Notes: generated by a model not told the origin, from the sequence alone. Counted from the stretch's first letter, positions 45,730 to 55,898 are shown. The stretch: DNA of 64,000 nt from Vreelandella songnenensis (GCF_003002925.1 NZ_PVTK01000005.1:1-64000), one strand, 5' to 3'. Numbers and translations are program-made.

Positions 45730-46789
45730 CACCCTTGCCACCGTGACCTATACCAAAGGGCGCGCCTTCTACCGCAGCCAGGTCTTCCGGCGCCAGATGA
45801 TTCTACTGGCGCTGGTCGTCGCCCTGTTCTTCAGTCTCTGCGTGGACCTGGCTCTCGGCCCTGCCCGCTACAGCCTGGGTGAAGTAATCGCGGCGCTGCT
45901 GACGCCGCAGAACGTCAGCCAGCAGGCGCGGGTCATCCTGTGGGAAATCCGCATGCCGGTGGCGCTGATGGCACTGGTGGTGGGCGCCAGCCTGTCGGTG
46001 GCCGGCGCGCAGATGCAGACGATTCTAAGCAACCCCCTGGCCAGCCCCTTTACGCTGGGCATTTCCGCCGGGGCCAGCTTCGGCGCCGCGCTCGGGCTTG
46101 CCTTTGGCGTGGCAATCATTCCTGCCGCCATCGAGTTCGTGGTGCCCCTCAACGCCTTTATCATGGCCATGTTCACCGCGTTTCTGATCCACGCGCTGAG
46201 CCTCAAGCGCGGCGTCACGGTGGAAACCATCGTGCTGCTGGGCATCGCCATGGTGTTCATCTTCAACTCCTTGATGGCGCTGATTCAGTTCTTCGCAAGT
46301 CAGGAAGCCGTCTCGGCGGTGGTGTTCTGGACCATGGGCAGCCTGACCAAGGCTACCTGGCCCAAGTTCTGGGTCGCGCTGGGCATTCTCGTCGCAGTCA
46401 TGCCGCTGCTTGCCCGCCACGGCTGGGCGCTGACCGCCATGCGCCTGGGCGATGCCAAGGCCGAGAGCATGGGCGTCAAGCCCCGGGCGCTGCGTCTAGA
46501 AGTGCTGATTCTGGTGTCGCTGCTAGCCGCCGTGGCGGTGGCGTTCGTGGGCACCATCGGGTTTATCGGTCTGGTGGGGCCACATATCGCGCGTATCCTG
46601 CTGGGCGAAGATCAGCGCTTCTTCCTGCCGGGCTCGGCGCTGTGCGGCGCGCTGATTCTCTCGGTGGGCTCGGTGATCTCCAAGATCATCATTCCCGGCA
46701 CCATCATCCCCATCGGTATCATCACCTCCCTGGTGGGCATCCCCTTCTTCCTGTTTCTCGTGCTCAACCACAAGAAGGCCTCATGGTAA
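45719..46789 (+). CDS. FecCD-family iron ABC transporter permease
   Basis: A 356-residue permease of the FecCD/BtuC family with about ten membrane spans. The family features LWEIRMPVALMALVVGASLS, NPLASPFTLGISAGASFGAA and the coupling region FIGLVGPHIARILLGEDQR (each a short excerpt) are present. The ATG at 45719 overlaps the binding-protein gene by 11 bp, and the 3' end overlaps the ATPase gene by 7 bp. A single permease gene implies a homodimer. Confidence 0.92.
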   Translation: MTTDTLATVTYTKGRAFYRSQVFRRQMILLALVVALFFSLCVDLALGPARYSLGEVIAALLTPQNVSQQARVILWEIRMPVALMALVVGASLSVAGAQMQTILSNPLASPFTLGISAGASFGAALGLAFGVAIIPAAIEFVVPLNAFIMAMFTAFLIHALSLKRGVTVETIVLLGIAMVFIFNSLMALIQFFASQEAVSAVVFWTMGSLTKATWPKFWVALGILVAVMPLLARHGWALTAMRLGDAKAESMGVKPRALRLEVLILVSLLAAVAVAFVGTIGFIGLVGPHIARILLGEDQRFFLPGSALCGALILSVGSVISKIIIPGTIIPIGIITSLVGIPFFLFLVLNHKKASW

Positions 46790-47532
46790 CTTTACAGCTC
46801 ACCCGCGTATCCGCGCGCTACGGGCGCCGCACCATTCTGGAAGATATCACCACGCCGTGTTTCCAGGGTGGCCAGGTCGTCGCACTTCTAGGCCCTAACG
46901 CTGCAGGCAAATCGACGCTGTTCCGGCGTATCCTGGGGCTGTTGAAAGGCGAAGGCCAGGTGGCCATCAGCAACACCAGCGCCGAGCGCCCGGTGGCCTA
47001 CATGCCCCAGGATACCGGCGCAAGAGCGGTGCTGACGGTGTATGAGTCAGTACTTCTGGCGCGCATGCAGGGGCGCAGCCTGAAGGTACAGCCCGAGGAT
47101 CTCGCCCAGGTGGACAGGGCGCTTGAAGAGCTCAACATCACCGCCCTTGGCGAGCGCGATATCGGCGATTTGAGCGGCGGGCAGCGCCAGCTGGTGAGCG
47201 CGGCCCAGGCGCTGGTGCAGGAACCCGAGATTCTGATGCTGGATGAACCCACCTCGGCGCTGGATCTCAACCGCCAGATCAACCTTCTGACGGTGCTGCG
47301 CCGTCTGGCCGACGAGCGCGGCATGCTGATTCTGGTGGCGCTTCACGATCTGGGCCACGCGCTGCGCTTTACCGACGCGTCCATGGTGCTCGAAAACGGC
47401 CGCCTGATTGCCTGCGGCCCCACTGAAGACGTGATCACCCCGGCGCTCTTACGCCAGGTGTACAAGGTGGCGGCACGTATCGAGCCCTGCTCGAAAGGCC
47501 GCCCTCAGCTGATCGTCGAAGAAGCCGTCTAG
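46783..47532 (+). CDS. Iron-type ABC transporter ATP-binding protein
   Basis: A 249-residue ATPase of the FecE/FepC group. Walker A is GPNAAGKST (with Ala in place of the common Gly), the signature is LSGGQRQ, Walker B is ILMLDEP and the switch His is in VALHDLGHALR. The ATG at 46783 overlaps the permease stop. An open frame extends far upstream inside the permease gene but has no support. It completes the importer. Confidence 0.93.
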   Translation: MVTLQLTRVSARYGRRTILEDITTPCFQGGQVVALLGPNAAGKSTLFRRILGLLKGEGQVAISNTSAERPVAYMPQDTGARAVLTVYESVLLARMQGRSLKVQPEDLAQVDRALEELNITALGERDIGDLSGGQRQLVSAAQALVQEPEILMLDEPTSALDLNRQINLLTVLRRLADERGMLILVALHDLGHALRFTDASMVLENGRLIACGPTEDVITPALLRQVYKVAARIEPCSKGRPQLIVEEAV

Positions 47533-47557
47533 CGCTTCTGGCCTGAAACTCTCGAAA

Positions 47558-47584
47558 CCGGCAGGCGATCCCTTCGCCTGCCGG
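47558..47584. terminator. Hairpin between ABC ATPase and cytochrome c genes
   Basis: A 10-bp perfect stem CCGGCAGGCG/CGCCTGCCGG with a 7-nt loop lies between two convergent genes. Only short T-runs flank it (TTT on the minus side), so it is a likely but not ideal terminator. Confidence 0.55.
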
Positions 47585-47592
47585 GATCACGA

Positions 47593-48819
47593 TCAATCGC
47601 CTCGCAGCTCCTCCCGCATATCCGCCACTTCTCCCGCTGACACCGCCGGCGCCGCATTCCCCCAGCTGTTGCGCACGAACGTCAGCACGCTGGCGATCTC
47701 TTCATCGTTCAAATTCCAGGCAAACGACGGCATGGCGGGAGCCGTGGGCTTGGCATCGGTGGCCACCGGGCGACTGCCGGCCAGCACGACCCGAATCAGC
47801 GAGGTGGTGTTATCACCGTTCACCAAGGGGTTGCTTGCCAACTGCGGGAAGATGCCCTCCTCGCCGCCGCCGTTGGGCGTATGACACCCGGAGCAGCGAT
47901 CAAAGTAGATATGGCTGCCGGCAGTGACCTGCGGATTGTCTTCAGGCAGCGGCTCTGGCGGCGCGTGGTCCCAGTCGCTCGACTCAAGACCTGCACCGCT
48001 GAGCAGGTAGCGCGCCACGGCGTAAAGGTCATCCTCGGTCCAGTGCTGGGAAGAGTGATGCACTTCATCGGCCATCGGGCCGGAAGCGAAGCCATAACGG
48101 TTGCCGCCGGTTTGCAGGTACTCGACCAGCTCATCCTCGCTCCAGCCCCCGATACCTACATGGGCGTTCGGCGTGATGTCGGGCGCGTACCAGCCCTCGA
48201 TGGTGGCCCCGGCAAACTTGTCGCCACCCGCGCCGCCCATGAAGTTGCGTGGCGTATGGCAGGTACCGCAGTGTCCCAGGCCCTCGACCAGGTAGGCCCC
48301 CCGGTTGATCTCGTCGGACTGCTCCGGGTCGGGCTCGAAGCTACGCTCGTCGAAGTTCAGCCAGTTCCAGCCCATCATCACCGAACGAATACTGAACGGG
48401 AACGGCAGCTGGTTGGCCTCAATGGCGTTCTCGACCGGCGTCACCGTCTGCAGAAACGACCAGAGGTCGTGGATATCCTCCTCGTTCATCAGCGTATAGG
48501 AAGGGTACGGCATGGCCGGATAGAGATGATAGCCGCCCTTGCCGACCCCTTCGGTCATCGCGGCCTTGAAGTCCTCATAGTCCCAGCGCCCCAGCCCGGT
48601 GGTCGCATCCGGGGTGATATTGGGCGCGACCAGCGTGCCGAAAGGCGTCTCCAGCGGAACGCCGCCGGCAAACGGCTGGTCATCGTTGACGGTATGACAG
48701 GCCGCGCAATCCCCCAGCACGCTGATGTAGCGACCGCGCTCGATGTCCTGATATTCGGTGCTGGCCGCCCAGCCCGCCAAAGGCACCAGCGCCAGGGTAA
48801 CCCCCATGAGCGTTTTCAT
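47593..48819 (-). CDS. Triheme cytochrome c subunit of membrane GMC dehydrogenase
   Basis: A 408-residue exported protein with three heme-c motifs: CAACH (C38-H42), CGTCH and CSGCH, the layout of gluconate/alcohol dehydrogenase cytochrome subunits. A signal peptide (MKTLMGVTLALVPLAGWAAS) precedes the first domain. It should take electrons from the flavoprotein and pass them to quinone or oxidase. The ATG at 48819 overlaps the stop of the GMC gene (ATGA), so I reject the longer frame reaching 48972. Confidence 0.93.
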   Translation of the reverse strand: MKTLMGVTLALVPLAGWAASTEYQDIERGRYISVLGDCAACHTVNDDQPFAGGVPLETPFGTLVAPNITPDATTGLGRWDYEDFKAAMTEGVGKGGYHLYPAMPYPSYTLMNEEDIHDLWSFLQTVTPVENAIEANQLPFPFSIRSVMMGWNWLNFDERSFEPDPEQSDEINRGAYLVEGLGHCGTCHTPRNFMGGAGGDKFAGATIEGWYAPDITPNAHVGIGGWSEDELVEYLQTGGNRYGFASGPMADEVHHSSQHWTEDDLYAVARYLLSGAGLESSDWDHAPPEPLPEDNPQVTAGSHIYFDRCSGCHTPNGGGEEGIFPQLASNPLVNGDNTTSLIRVVLAGSRPVATDAKPTAPAMPSFAWNLNDEEIASVLTFVRNSWGNAAPAVSAGEVADMREELRGD

Positions 48820-50582
48820 GTGCTGATCATCTCCCCGGGGTTGCGCAGATAATGGTTGACGATGCCGTCGGCGGCCTTGAAGGCCAGCGCCCCCACCGTA
48901 CCGGTGGGGTTGTAACCCGGGTTCTGCGGAAACGCGGAGGCCCCGACCACGAAAAGATTGGGCACACCCCACACCTGCAGATGCTTGTTGACCGAGCTGT
49001 TGCTCGGATCGGCGCCCATGACGAAGCCGCCCACCACATGAGAAGACTGATAAGGGCGGCCATCCCAGGGCCCGGTGCGCGGATTGGCGACGATCTGGCG
49101 CGGATTCATGCGCCGGGCGATTTCCGCGGTCTTCTCGGTCACGTACTGCGCCATGCGCAGGTCGTTTTGCGTAAAATCAAAGGTGATGCGCAAAAGCGGC
49201 CTGCCCAGCCGGTCGCGGTAGGTCGGGTCCAGCGAGAGGTAGTTGTTGGGCGAGGAGTAGTTGCTCGCCTCGCAGCCAATCGACATGGTGCTGGCGTAGT
49301 TATCCACCGTGGCACGCTTCCAGTTCGAGCCCCAGCGCGGCGTACCGGGCGGCGTGGGCCTTGCGTTGATCGGCGTAGCGCCGATGGGCGTGACCCGAGT
49401 GCTGCCGCCGCCGAAAAAGCCAAGCCCCGAATGGTCGAAGTTATCGTTGTTGAACTCGTCGATGCCCATGCCCACGGCGCCCGCGCCGATGTACGGGTTG
49501 AAGTTCTTGTCATCGAAGAAGAGCTGCACGTTGTTGGCGGTCTGGTAGGCGTAGTTACGCCCGGTGGTGCCGCGGCGCGTGGCCGGGTCGTAGGCCTCGC
49601 CGATGTTGGAGGTAAGCATCAGACGCACGTTCTCGAAGGTGAACGCGGCGATGATCACGATCTCGGCGGGCTGCTCCCAGCGGCGCCCGGCGGAGTCAAC
49701 GTAAACGATGCCGGTCGCGCGGCGCCCATCCGAATCGGTCGTCACCTTCAGCACCTCGCAGTGGGTGCGCGCCTCGAAATTCTCCTTGCGGATCAGCGTC
49801 GGCAGCACCGTGGTGATGGCGCTGGCCTTGGAGTAGTTGGCGCAGCCGTAATTGGTACAGAAGCCGCAGAAGGTGCACGGCCCCATGGTGACGCCGAGCG
49901 GATTGGTGTAGGTCTCGGAGACCAGCGACGACGGCACCGGAAACGGCTGATAGCCCATTTCCCGGGCCGTCTCGGCAAACAGCGTCGGCGAGTAGGGTTG
50001 CTTCAGCGGCGGCGTGGGGTAGTCGCTCGAGCGCGTGCCCTCAAAAGGGTTACCGCCCTCCTGCCGGCCGCTTGCCAGCTGCCCCGCCCGGCCGGAGGTA
50101 CCGGCGATCTTCTCGAAAGCGTCGTAGTGCGGCTCCATCTCTTCCCAGTCCGTGCCCCAATCCTGCAGGGAGAGCTCGTCGGGAATCGAGTCCGCGCCGT
50201 AGCGCTCTTCCAGGTGGCTCTTCAGCCGGAACTCTTCGGGCTGAAAGCGAAACGTGATGCCCGCCCAGTGATTGCCCGCGCCGCCGGTGCCGTTGCCGGG
50301 GTGGAACGACCCCCACTTACGCATCGGCAGTGCCGTTTGCGTGGGGTTGTTGCGCAGGGTGATGGTGTTCTGGGCGGTGCGCAGCATCAGTTCCTGGCGC
50401 TGGGCGTAGCGCAGCTCATCGGTGACCGAGGCGATATTGAAATCCTTGGCGGTATCGCGCCATGGGCCGCGCTCGACCCCCACCACTTTAAGGCCCGCAT
50501 CGACGAGCTGATTGGCGATGATCGCGCCGGCCCAGCCGAGCCCGACCACCACGGCGTCGGTAGGAGGTAGTTTGGTTGCCAT
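48816..50582 (-). CDS. GMC family flavoprotein, catalytic subunit of membrane dehydrogenase
   Basis: A 588-residue FAD enzyme of the GMC family, of the type in gluconate 2-dehydrogenase and related sugar-acid or sorbitol dehydrogenases. The FAD-binding fold starts VVVGLGWAGAIIANQL. The C-terminal active-site region holds SSHVVGGFVMG and NPGYNPTGTVGALAF. A cluster CTFCGFCTNYGCANYS mid-protein is cysteine-rich, as expected for related enzymes carrying a 3Fe-4S cluster. It has no signal peptide and probably rides out of the cell with its Tat partner. The substrate is not determined. Confidence 0.9.
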   Translation of the reverse strand: MATKLPPTDAVVVGLGWAGAIIANQLVDAGLKVVGVERGPWRDTAKDFNIASVTDELRYAQRQELMLRTAQNTITLRNNPTQTALPMRKWGSFHPGNGTGGAGNHWAGITFRFQPEEFRLKSHLEERYGADSIPDELSLQDWGTDWEEMEPHYDAFEKIAGTSGRAGQLASGRQEGGNPFEGTRSSDYPTPPLKQPYSPTLFAETAREMGYQPFPVPSSLVSETYTNPLGVTMGPCTFCGFCTNYGCANYSKASAITTVLPTLIRKENFEARTHCEVLKVTTDSDGRRATGIVYVDSAGRRWEQPAEIVIIAAFTFENVRLMLTSNIGEAYDPATRRGTTGRNYAYQTANNVQLFFDDKNFNPYIGAGAVGMGIDEFNNDNFDHSGLGFFGGGSTRVTPIGATPINARPTPPGTPRWGSNWKRATVDNYASTMSIGCEASNYSSPNNYLSLDPTYRDRLGRPLLRITFDFTQNDLRMAQYVTEKTAEIARRMNPRQIVANPRTGPWDGRPYQSSHVVGGFVMGADPSNSSVNKHLQVWGVPNLFVVGASAFPQNPGYNPTGTVGALAFKAADGIVNHYLRNPGEMIST

Positions 50583-50590
50583 ATGCTCTG

Positions 50591-51355
50591 CTATCCCTGC
50601 GTTTGCCAGTCAGGACGCCCGCCGATACTTACCGGCTCGAATCCCAGGTCTTCATTGTGTCGTTCGACGTAGTTGCGGTAGTCGTAGCGGGCGCCGGGGA
50701 ACCCCAGCATCTTCCAGGAGACCATATCGCGGTTGCCGCCATAGATAGGATCGGCGAAGAAGCCCTCCATGGTGTTCGTGAGCACCAGCTCGAAGAACAG
50801 CTGCGTATCGATATCGTCGAGCTGAATCTCCTCTTGCTCCAGCTGGGCCAACAGCTGATCTCGCTGCTCCTCGCTCAGCTCGGCGAAAACAGCGCCATGC
50901 TCGTTGCGGCAGTGATCATTGAGCGCCCCCAGCCCCAGGCGGTAGCGCTGCTTGGGTGTCAGGGCGGACTGGTCGCCCTGCTCCGGGGTACCGTCCTGAA
51001 AGGGGCCATGCATGTAGAGGCGCTCATAACCGCCGTAGGCACCGGCCAGCTGGCGGTCGATAAATACCGCACAGCCCGCCTCCTTGCCGCTCATGCTCAG
51101 ATCATCGGCGGGAATCAGGCGCTCGACGATGGCCTCGACCGTCGCCGCTTCCTCATCGGTAAAGAATTGCCAGGCGGTATCGGTATCAACGGGTTCGACA
51201 GCCACGTTGTCGAAGGGCTTCCACTCCGGCGTTCCCTGAAATGTCAGCCCCTTGGCGGCACCTGAAGCGCCCACCAGCAAGGCCGCCGAAGAGCCCAGCA
51301 GCTGCCTTCGCGTCAGGCCACCGGGCGCGGCGTCATCGTCTTTTTCTTTCATCAC
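50591..51355 (-). CDS. Gluconate 2-dehydrogenase subunit 3 family protein (Tat-exported)
   Basis: A 254-residue small subunit with a twin-arginine signal (LTRRQLLGSSAALLVG, residues about 14-29). The body matches the gluconate dehydrogenase subunit 3 family, including LTPKQRYRLGLGALN and a late DPIYGGNRDMVSWKMLGFPG-type segment. In such complexes it escorts the flavoprotein through Tat. Starts at 51355 or 51352 are equally possible. It is first in the three-gene operon, 8 bp from the GMC gene. Confidence 0.9.
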   Translation of the reverse strand: MMKEKDDDAAPGGLTRRQLLGSSAALLVGASGAAKGLTFQGTPEWKPFDNVAVEPVDTDTAWQFFTDEEAATVEAIVERLIPADDLSMSGKEAGCAVFIDRQLAGAYGGYERLYMHGPFQDGTPEQGDQSALTPKQRYRLGLGALNDHCRNEHGAVFAELSEEQRDQLLAQLEQEEIQLDDIDTQLFFELVLTNTMEGFFADPIYGGNRDMVSWKMLGFPGARYDYRNYVERHNEDLGFEPVSIGGRPDWQTQG

Positions 51356-51571
51356 GGTTCCCTTGATTATTTTGGCCCGCTGGCGCGTACAGAGCGTCCA
51401 GAACGGGTCATTACAGTCAGCGCGTCCAGACCGCCAAACTATGTAACCTGCTAACTATTATGTAAAACATAGGAGACGTGACAACTTGCCGCAACATTAA
51501 AGCGCAATTTGGCGGGAAAAATGAGGTGAGGGGCTGCCCCGAGGCGGCGCTGAAGAAGCGCCGCCATCGGC

Positions 51572-52471
51572 TTATCGTTGAAAAAGGTGCCTGAACCGGC
51601 GGCCTTCCATAGCTGCCAGTGCCACGCCGGACAGCATCAGCGGCAGGGCCAGCACAAAACCGCCGGATACGGGAATACCGAAAAGCACCCAATCGGCCAT
51701 CACCGGCCAGACCAGCGCAATATACTCAAACGGCGCCAGGCGCGAGGCCTCGGCGTAGCGCAGCGCCAGTGTCATGGCGATATGCGCCGCCCCGCCAAAT
51801 AGCCCTGAGAGCACCAAGAGTCCGAACGCTTTCGGATCAAGCGCCGCCCACCCCAGGGGCAGTGTGGCCAGCCCCGCGAGCGCAGACACCAGAATAAAGT
51901 AAAAGGCGATAGAGGCAGCCGTCTCGGTGCGCGAAATCCGCCTGACGGTAAGCAGCGCTCCCGCCGTTAGCAGCGCACTTAGCGCACCCAGCGCATATCC
52001 GGTCATCTGGCCACTTTCAGCACTGGCATCAAGACCGGGCAGCACCAGCACGGCCATGCCCGCAAGCGCCAGCACAATGGCACCCGCCCGATAAAACGAG
52101 AACTTCTCGCCCAGCAGCAGCACGCCGCCCACGGCCATGAACACCGGGGTCAGCTGAGCAAGCAGCGTCGCCTCGGCCACCGGCAGCAGTGCCACCGCAG
52201 CAAAGGAGGCAAACATCGCCGCCGCCCCCAGCCCCGAGCGCAACGCATGCCCCAGCGGCCGCCGCGTAGCCAACCCGCGCGGAAACTCTCGGCGAATCAT
52301 CAGAAACACCACAATCGGCAGCAACGCAAACAGCGAACGGAAGAACACCGACTGCCCTACCGGCACCGCATCGCTCACCGCCTTGATACACACCAGCATG
52401 CCGGTAAACAGCACGCCGGACAGAATGCGCAGCAAGATGCCAAGCCCAGGCCGGTCTTGAAGGTTATCCAT
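51572..52471 (-). CDS. EamA/DMT family transporter
   Basis: A 299-residue protein with ten predicted membrane spans in two EamA repeats (about 10-140 and 150-290), the drug/metabolite transporter pattern. Elements such as LPVAEATLLAQLTPVFMA and ALRYAEASRLAPFEYIALVW are typical of the RhaT/S-adenosylmethionine-carrier-like branch. The substrate is unknown. It is separated by 216 bp from the dehydrogenase operon, in which a 9-bp hairpin (51543-51565) without T-run lies. Confidence 0.87.
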   Translation of the reverse strand: MDNLQDRPGLGILLRILSGVLFTGMLVCIKAVSDAVPVGQSVFFRSLFALLPIVVFLMIRREFPRGLATRRPLGHALRSGLGAAAMFASFAAVALLPVAEATLLAQLTPVFMAVGGVLLLGEKFSFYRAGAIVLALAGMAVLVLPGLDASAESGQMTGYALGALSALLTAGALLTVRRISRTETAASIAFYFILVSALAGLATLPLGWAALDPKAFGLLVLSGLFGGAAHIAMTLALRYAEASRLAPFEYIALVWPVMADWVLFGIPVSGGFVLALPLMLSGVALAAMEGRRFRHLFQR

Positions 52472-52491
52472 TACTCTTGTTCCTTAAACGT

Positions 52492-52518
52492 CAAAAACCC
52501 CCGGCCAGGGCCGAGGGT
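52492..52518 (-). terminator. Terminator of dnaJ
   Basis: The minus strand has a 9-bp stem (ACCCTCGGC / GCCGGGGGT with one U-G pair) and a 4-nt loop, followed by TTTTTG. It lies 33 bp past the dnaJ stop and overlaps the region just upstream of the EamA gene. Confidence 0.8.
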
Positions 52519-52551
52519 CTAGAGAACCTAACGTTTACCACGGCGTCAGGA

Positions 52552-53709
52552 TCAGGGCTTCATCTCTTCAAAGAACTTCTTCACGCTGTCGAAAAAGCCG
52601 GTTTTCTTGGGCGAGTGGCTGTGGCTGTTGCTGCCTTCCAGGCTTTCCTGGAACTTGCGCAGCAGGTCGCGCTGTTCGTCGCCCAGGTTGACCGGGGTTT
52701 CGATCACGACCTTGCAGAGCAGGTCGCCCGGGGCGCCGCCGCGAACCGGTTTCACGCCCTTGCCGCGCAGGCGGAAGAGCTTGCCGGTCTGGGTTTCCGG
52801 CGGGATCTTGAGCTTCACGCGACCATCGAGCGTGGGCACTTCAAGCTCGCCACCGAGGGCGGCATCCACGAAGTTGATCGGCACGTCGCAGTGCAGGTTC
52901 TTGCCGTCACGCTGGAAGATGTGGTGCGCCTTGATGGCGACCTGTACGTACAGATCCCCCGCCGGGCCGCCGTTGACGCCGCTTTCACCTTCGCCGTTAA
53001 GACGAATGCGATCACCGGTATCCACACCGGGCGGAATCTTCACCGACAGCGTACGGGTTTCGCGCACGCGGCCTTCGCCGTTACATTTATGGCACGGTAC
53101 CTTGATGTGCTGGCCGCTGCCGTGGCAGGTCGGGCAGGTCTGCTGAACCGCAAAGAAGCCCTGCTGCATGCGCACCTGGCCATGGCCATGACACGTTGGG
53201 CAGGTCTCCTTGGTCGAACCGGGCTCGGCACCGTCGCCTTCGCAGCGGTCACAGTTGATATGCCGCGGTACGCGGATATCCACCGTGGTACCCGCCACTG
53301 CGCTTTCCAGATCAAGCTCGAGGTTGTAGCGCAGGTCAGAGCCACGCGCCGGTGCGTTGGGACCGCGCCGCCGGCCACCACCGCCGCCACCGAAAATATC
53401 GCCAAACACATCGCCGAAGATGTCGCTAAAGTCGCCAGCGCCACCCCCACCAAAACCGCCGCCGCCGAAGCCGCCGCCCTGGCCGTCCACACCGGCATGA
53501 CCAAACTGGTCATACGCCGCGCGCTTCTCGCCGTCGCTCAGCACTTCATAGGCTTCTGACACTTCGCGGAATTTTTCCGCCGAGGTGTTATCGTCCGGGT
53601 TTCGATCAGGGTGAAATTTCTGCGCCAGGCGGCGGTAGGCCTTTTTGATCTCTTTCTGATCGGCCCCTTTATCGACACCCAGGACTTCGTAATAATCGCG
53701 TTTGGACAT
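52552..53709 (-). CDS. dnaJ: Molecular chaperone DnaJ
   Basis: A 385-residue type I Hsp40. The J domain has HPDRN, followed by a Gly-rich linker (about 75-110). Four CxxCxGxG zinc repeats follow: [24 protein letters not shown] and CHKCNGEG. The C-terminal substrate-binding domains are complete. It stimulates DnaK ATPase and delivers clients. It lies downstream of dnaK with a hairpin between them. Confidence 0.98.
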   Translation of the reverse strand: MSKRDYYEVLGVDKGADQKEIKKAYRRLAQKFHPDRNPDDNTSAEKFREVSEAYEVLSDGEKRAAYDQFGHAGVDGQGGGFGGGGFGGGGAGDFSDIFGDVFGDIFGGGGGGRRRGPNAPARGSDLRYNLELDLESAVAGTTVDIRVPRHINCDRCEGDGAEPGSTKETCPTCHGHGQVRMQQGFFAVQQTCPTCHGSGQHIKVPCHKCNGEGRVRETRTLSVKIPPGVDTGDRIRLNGEGESGVNGGPAGDLYVQVAIKAHHIFQRDGKNLHCDVPINFVDAALGGELEVPTLDGRVKLKIPPETQTGKLFRLRGKGVKPVRGGAPGDLLCKVVIETPVNLGDEQRDLLRKFQESLEGSNSHSHSPKKTGFFDSVKKFFEEMKP

Positions 53710-53783
53710 GGGTCCTACGCCTCCTGGTTAATTATGCACTCGATGACCATGCATCTGATTAGGGTCTCAACCGCGGAAACAGC

Positions 53784-53807
53784 AACGCGGGAGGAGTCTC
53801 CCGCGTT
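53784..53807 (-). terminator. Hairpin between dnaK and dnaJ
   Basis: A 10-bp perfect stem (AACGCGGGAG / CTCCCGCGTT) with a 4-nt loop lies 27 bp after the dnaK stop. The following minus-strand sequence (GCTGTTTCC) is only weakly T-rich, so it probably lowers rather than blocks read-through into dnaJ, giving more DnaK than DnaJ. Confidence 0.6.
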
Positions 53808-53834
53808 ACCTTCTTCCTTGGCAGAAAGAGGATC

Positions 53835-55766
53835 TTACTGCTGTTTCTTGTCGTCGTTGACTTCTTCGTACTCGGCGTCAACCACGTCATCGTCCTGCTT
53901 GGTGTTGGCTTCTTCAGCGCCTTCAGCACCCTGCTGGCCGGCTTCTGCCTGTTCAGCGTACATCTTCTGGGCCAGCTGGCCGGACGCTTCGGTCAGGGCA
54001 TCGAGTTTCTTCTGGATGTTGTCCTGATCGTCGGTCTTGACCGCTTCTTCCAGCTCGCTGATCGCGGTTTCGATGTTCTGCTTCTCTTCATCAGTCGCTT
54101 TGTCGCCCGCTTCCTGCACGGTCTTGCGCGTGGCGTGAATCATGCCGTCGGCCTGGTTACGCAGCTGCACCAGCGCTTCGAACTTCTTGTCCTCGTCCGC
54201 GTGGGCTTCCGCGTCGCGCACCATCTGATCGATCTCTTCATCGGACAGACCGCTGGACGCCTTGATGACAATCGACTGCTCTTTGCCAGTCGCCTTGTCC
54301 TTGGCGGACACGTTCAGGATACCGTTGGCATCGAGATCGAAAGCAACTTCGATCTGCGGAACACCGCGCGGTGCCGGCGGAATGTCGCTGAGGTCGAAAC
54401 GACCCAGTGACTTGTTCTGCGCAACCTGTTTACGCTCACCTTGGGCGACGTGAATGGTCACGGCCGTCTGGTTGTCATCCGCGGTCGAGAAGGTTTGCGT
54501 CTTCTTGGTCGGGATGGTGGTGTTCTTCTCGATCAGCGGCGTCATCACGCCACCCAGGGTTTCGATACCCAGGGTCAGCGGGGTCACGTCGAGCAGCAGC
54601 ACGTCTTTCACGTCGCCGCCGAGTACGCCACCCTGGATCGCAGCACCTACGGCCACCGCTTCGTCGGGGTTGACGTCTTTACGCGCTTCCTTGCCGAAGA
54701 AGTCAGCCGCTTTCTTCTGCACCATCGGCATGCGGGTCTGACCACCGACCAGGATCACTTCGTCGATTTCAGAGGCAGAAAGACCTGCGTCTTTCAGCGC
54801 CATCTTGCAAGGCTCGAGCGAGCGCTGAACCAGCTCTTCGACCAGCGACTCAAGCTTGGCACGCGTCACCTTTACGTTAAGGTGTTTCGGGCCGGTGTTG
54901 TCGGCGGTGATGTAAGGCAGGTTCACATCGGTCTGCTGGGCGCTGGAAAGCTCGATCTTGGCTTTCTCGGCCGCTTCTTTCAGACGCTGCATGGCCAGGT
55001 TGTCGCCAGACAGGTTGATGCCGCTGTCCGCCTTGAACTGGTCGACCAGGTAGTTGATCAGCGCCAGGTCGAAATCTTCGCCGCCCAGGAAGGTGTCGCC
55101 GTTGGTGGCGAGCACTTCAAACTGAGTTTCGCCTTCAACGTCGGCCACTTCGATGATGGAGATATCGAACGTACCACCACCCAGGTCATAAACCGCGATG
55201 GTCTTGTCGCCGCGCGACTTGTCCATGCCGTAGGCTAGGGCCGCTGCAGTCGGCTCGTTGATGATGCGCTTGACGTCGAGCCCTGCGATACGGCCGGCGT
55301 CCTTGGTCGCCTGGCGCTGGCTGTCGTTGAAGTAGGCCGGTACGGTGATGACCGCTTCGGTTACGGTCTCGCCGAGGTAGTCTTCGGCGGTCTTCTTCAT
55401 TTTCTTCAGCACTTCCGCGCTTACCTGCGGCGGTGCCATCTTCTTGCCTTTGACTTCTACCCACGCATCGCCGTTGTCGGCTTCAGCGATCTTGTACGGC
55501 ACCATCTTGATGTCTTTTTGAACGACGTCGTCCTTGAAGCGACGGCCGATCAGACGCTTGATGGCGTACAGGGTGTTTTCCGGGTTGGTAACCGCCTGGC
55601 GCTTGGCCGCCTGGCCTACCAGGGTTTCGCCATCGTCGGTGTAAGCGATAATGGAAGGCGTAGTACGGCCACCTTCGGCATTTTCGATAACCTTAGCACT
55701 GTCACCATCGAGTACCGCCACACAAGAGTTGGTGGTACCCAGGTCAATACCAATAATACGTCCCAT
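53835..55766 (-). CDS. dnaK: Molecular chaperone DnaK (Hsp70)
   Basis: A 643-residue Hsp70. The ATPase domain opens [18 protein letters not shown] and has the second phosphate loop [12 protein letters not shown]; the substrate domain follows residue about 390. The C-terminal acidic end [11 protein letters not shown] is characteristic. A sigma-32-type promoter lies just upstream, besides the one before grpE. Confidence 0.99.
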   Translation of the reverse strand: MGRIIGIDLGTTNSCVAVLDGDSAKVIENAEGGRTTPSIIAYTDDGETLVGQAAKRQAVTNPENTLYAIKRLIGRRFKDDVVQKDIKMVPYKIAEADNGDAWVEVKGKKMAPPQVSAEVLKKMKKTAEDYLGETVTEAVITVPAYFNDSQRQATKDAGRIAGLDVKRIINEPTAAALAYGMDKSRGDKTIAVYDLGGGTFDISIIEVADVEGETQFEVLATNGDTFLGGEDFDLALINYLVDQFKADSGINLSGDNLAMQRLKEAAEKAKIELSSAQQTDVNLPYITADNTGPKHLNVKVTRAKLESLVEELVQRSLEPCKMALKDAGLSASEIDEVILVGGQTRMPMVQKKAADFFGKEARKDVNPDEAVAVGAAIQGGVLGGDVKDVLLLDVTPLTLGIETLGGVMTPLIEKNTTIPTKKTQTFSTADDNQTAVTIHVAQGERKQVAQNKSLGRFDLSDIPPAPRGVPQIEVAFDLDANGILNVSAKDKATGKEQSIVIKASSGLSDEEIDQMVRDAEAHADEDKKFEALVQLRNQADGMIHATRKTVQEAGDKATDEEKQNIETAISELEEAVKTDDQDNIQKKLDALTEASGQLAQKMYAEQAEAGQQGAEGAEEANTKQDDDVVDAEYEEVNDDKKQQ

Positions 55767-55836
55767 AGCAAAAACCTCGAATTCAGTTGTTTCAATACTT
55801 GTAACGTTTGCGGGCTTCCCCGCAGGGTTGCCCCTT

Positions 55837-55865
55837 ATCTGGGGGGCCGCCGGTGACTTTTCAAG
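55837..55865 (-). promoter_or_regulatory. Sigma-32 (heat-shock) promoter upstream of dnaK
   Basis: On the minus strand CTTGAAA (55865-55859) and CCCCAGAT (55844-55837) are 14 bp apart. They match the RpoH consensus CTTGAAA / CCCCATNT with one mismatch. It lies in the grpE-dnaK gap, about 70 nt before the dnaK ATG. Confidence 0.7.
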
Positions 55866-55898
55866 GGCTTTTTTGCGCTTTACGTCACTAAAATCGGC

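Noticed and set aside
44389-45741. Upstream extension of the DUF2218 frame to 547 codons
   Set aside because: It is antisense to the substrate-binding-protein gene. The true start at 44388 has a ribosome binding site and the family N terminus.
45940-46782. In-frame extension of the ABC ATPase gene far upstream
   Set aside because: It overlaps the permease gene in another frame and encodes low-complexity Arg/His/Gly-rich sequence; the ATPase fold starts at 46783.
48852-50570. A 572-codon plus-strand frame opposite the GMC dehydrogenase gene
   Set aside because: High-GC antisense shadow. The minus strand encodes a clear flavoprotein with FAD and active-site motifs.
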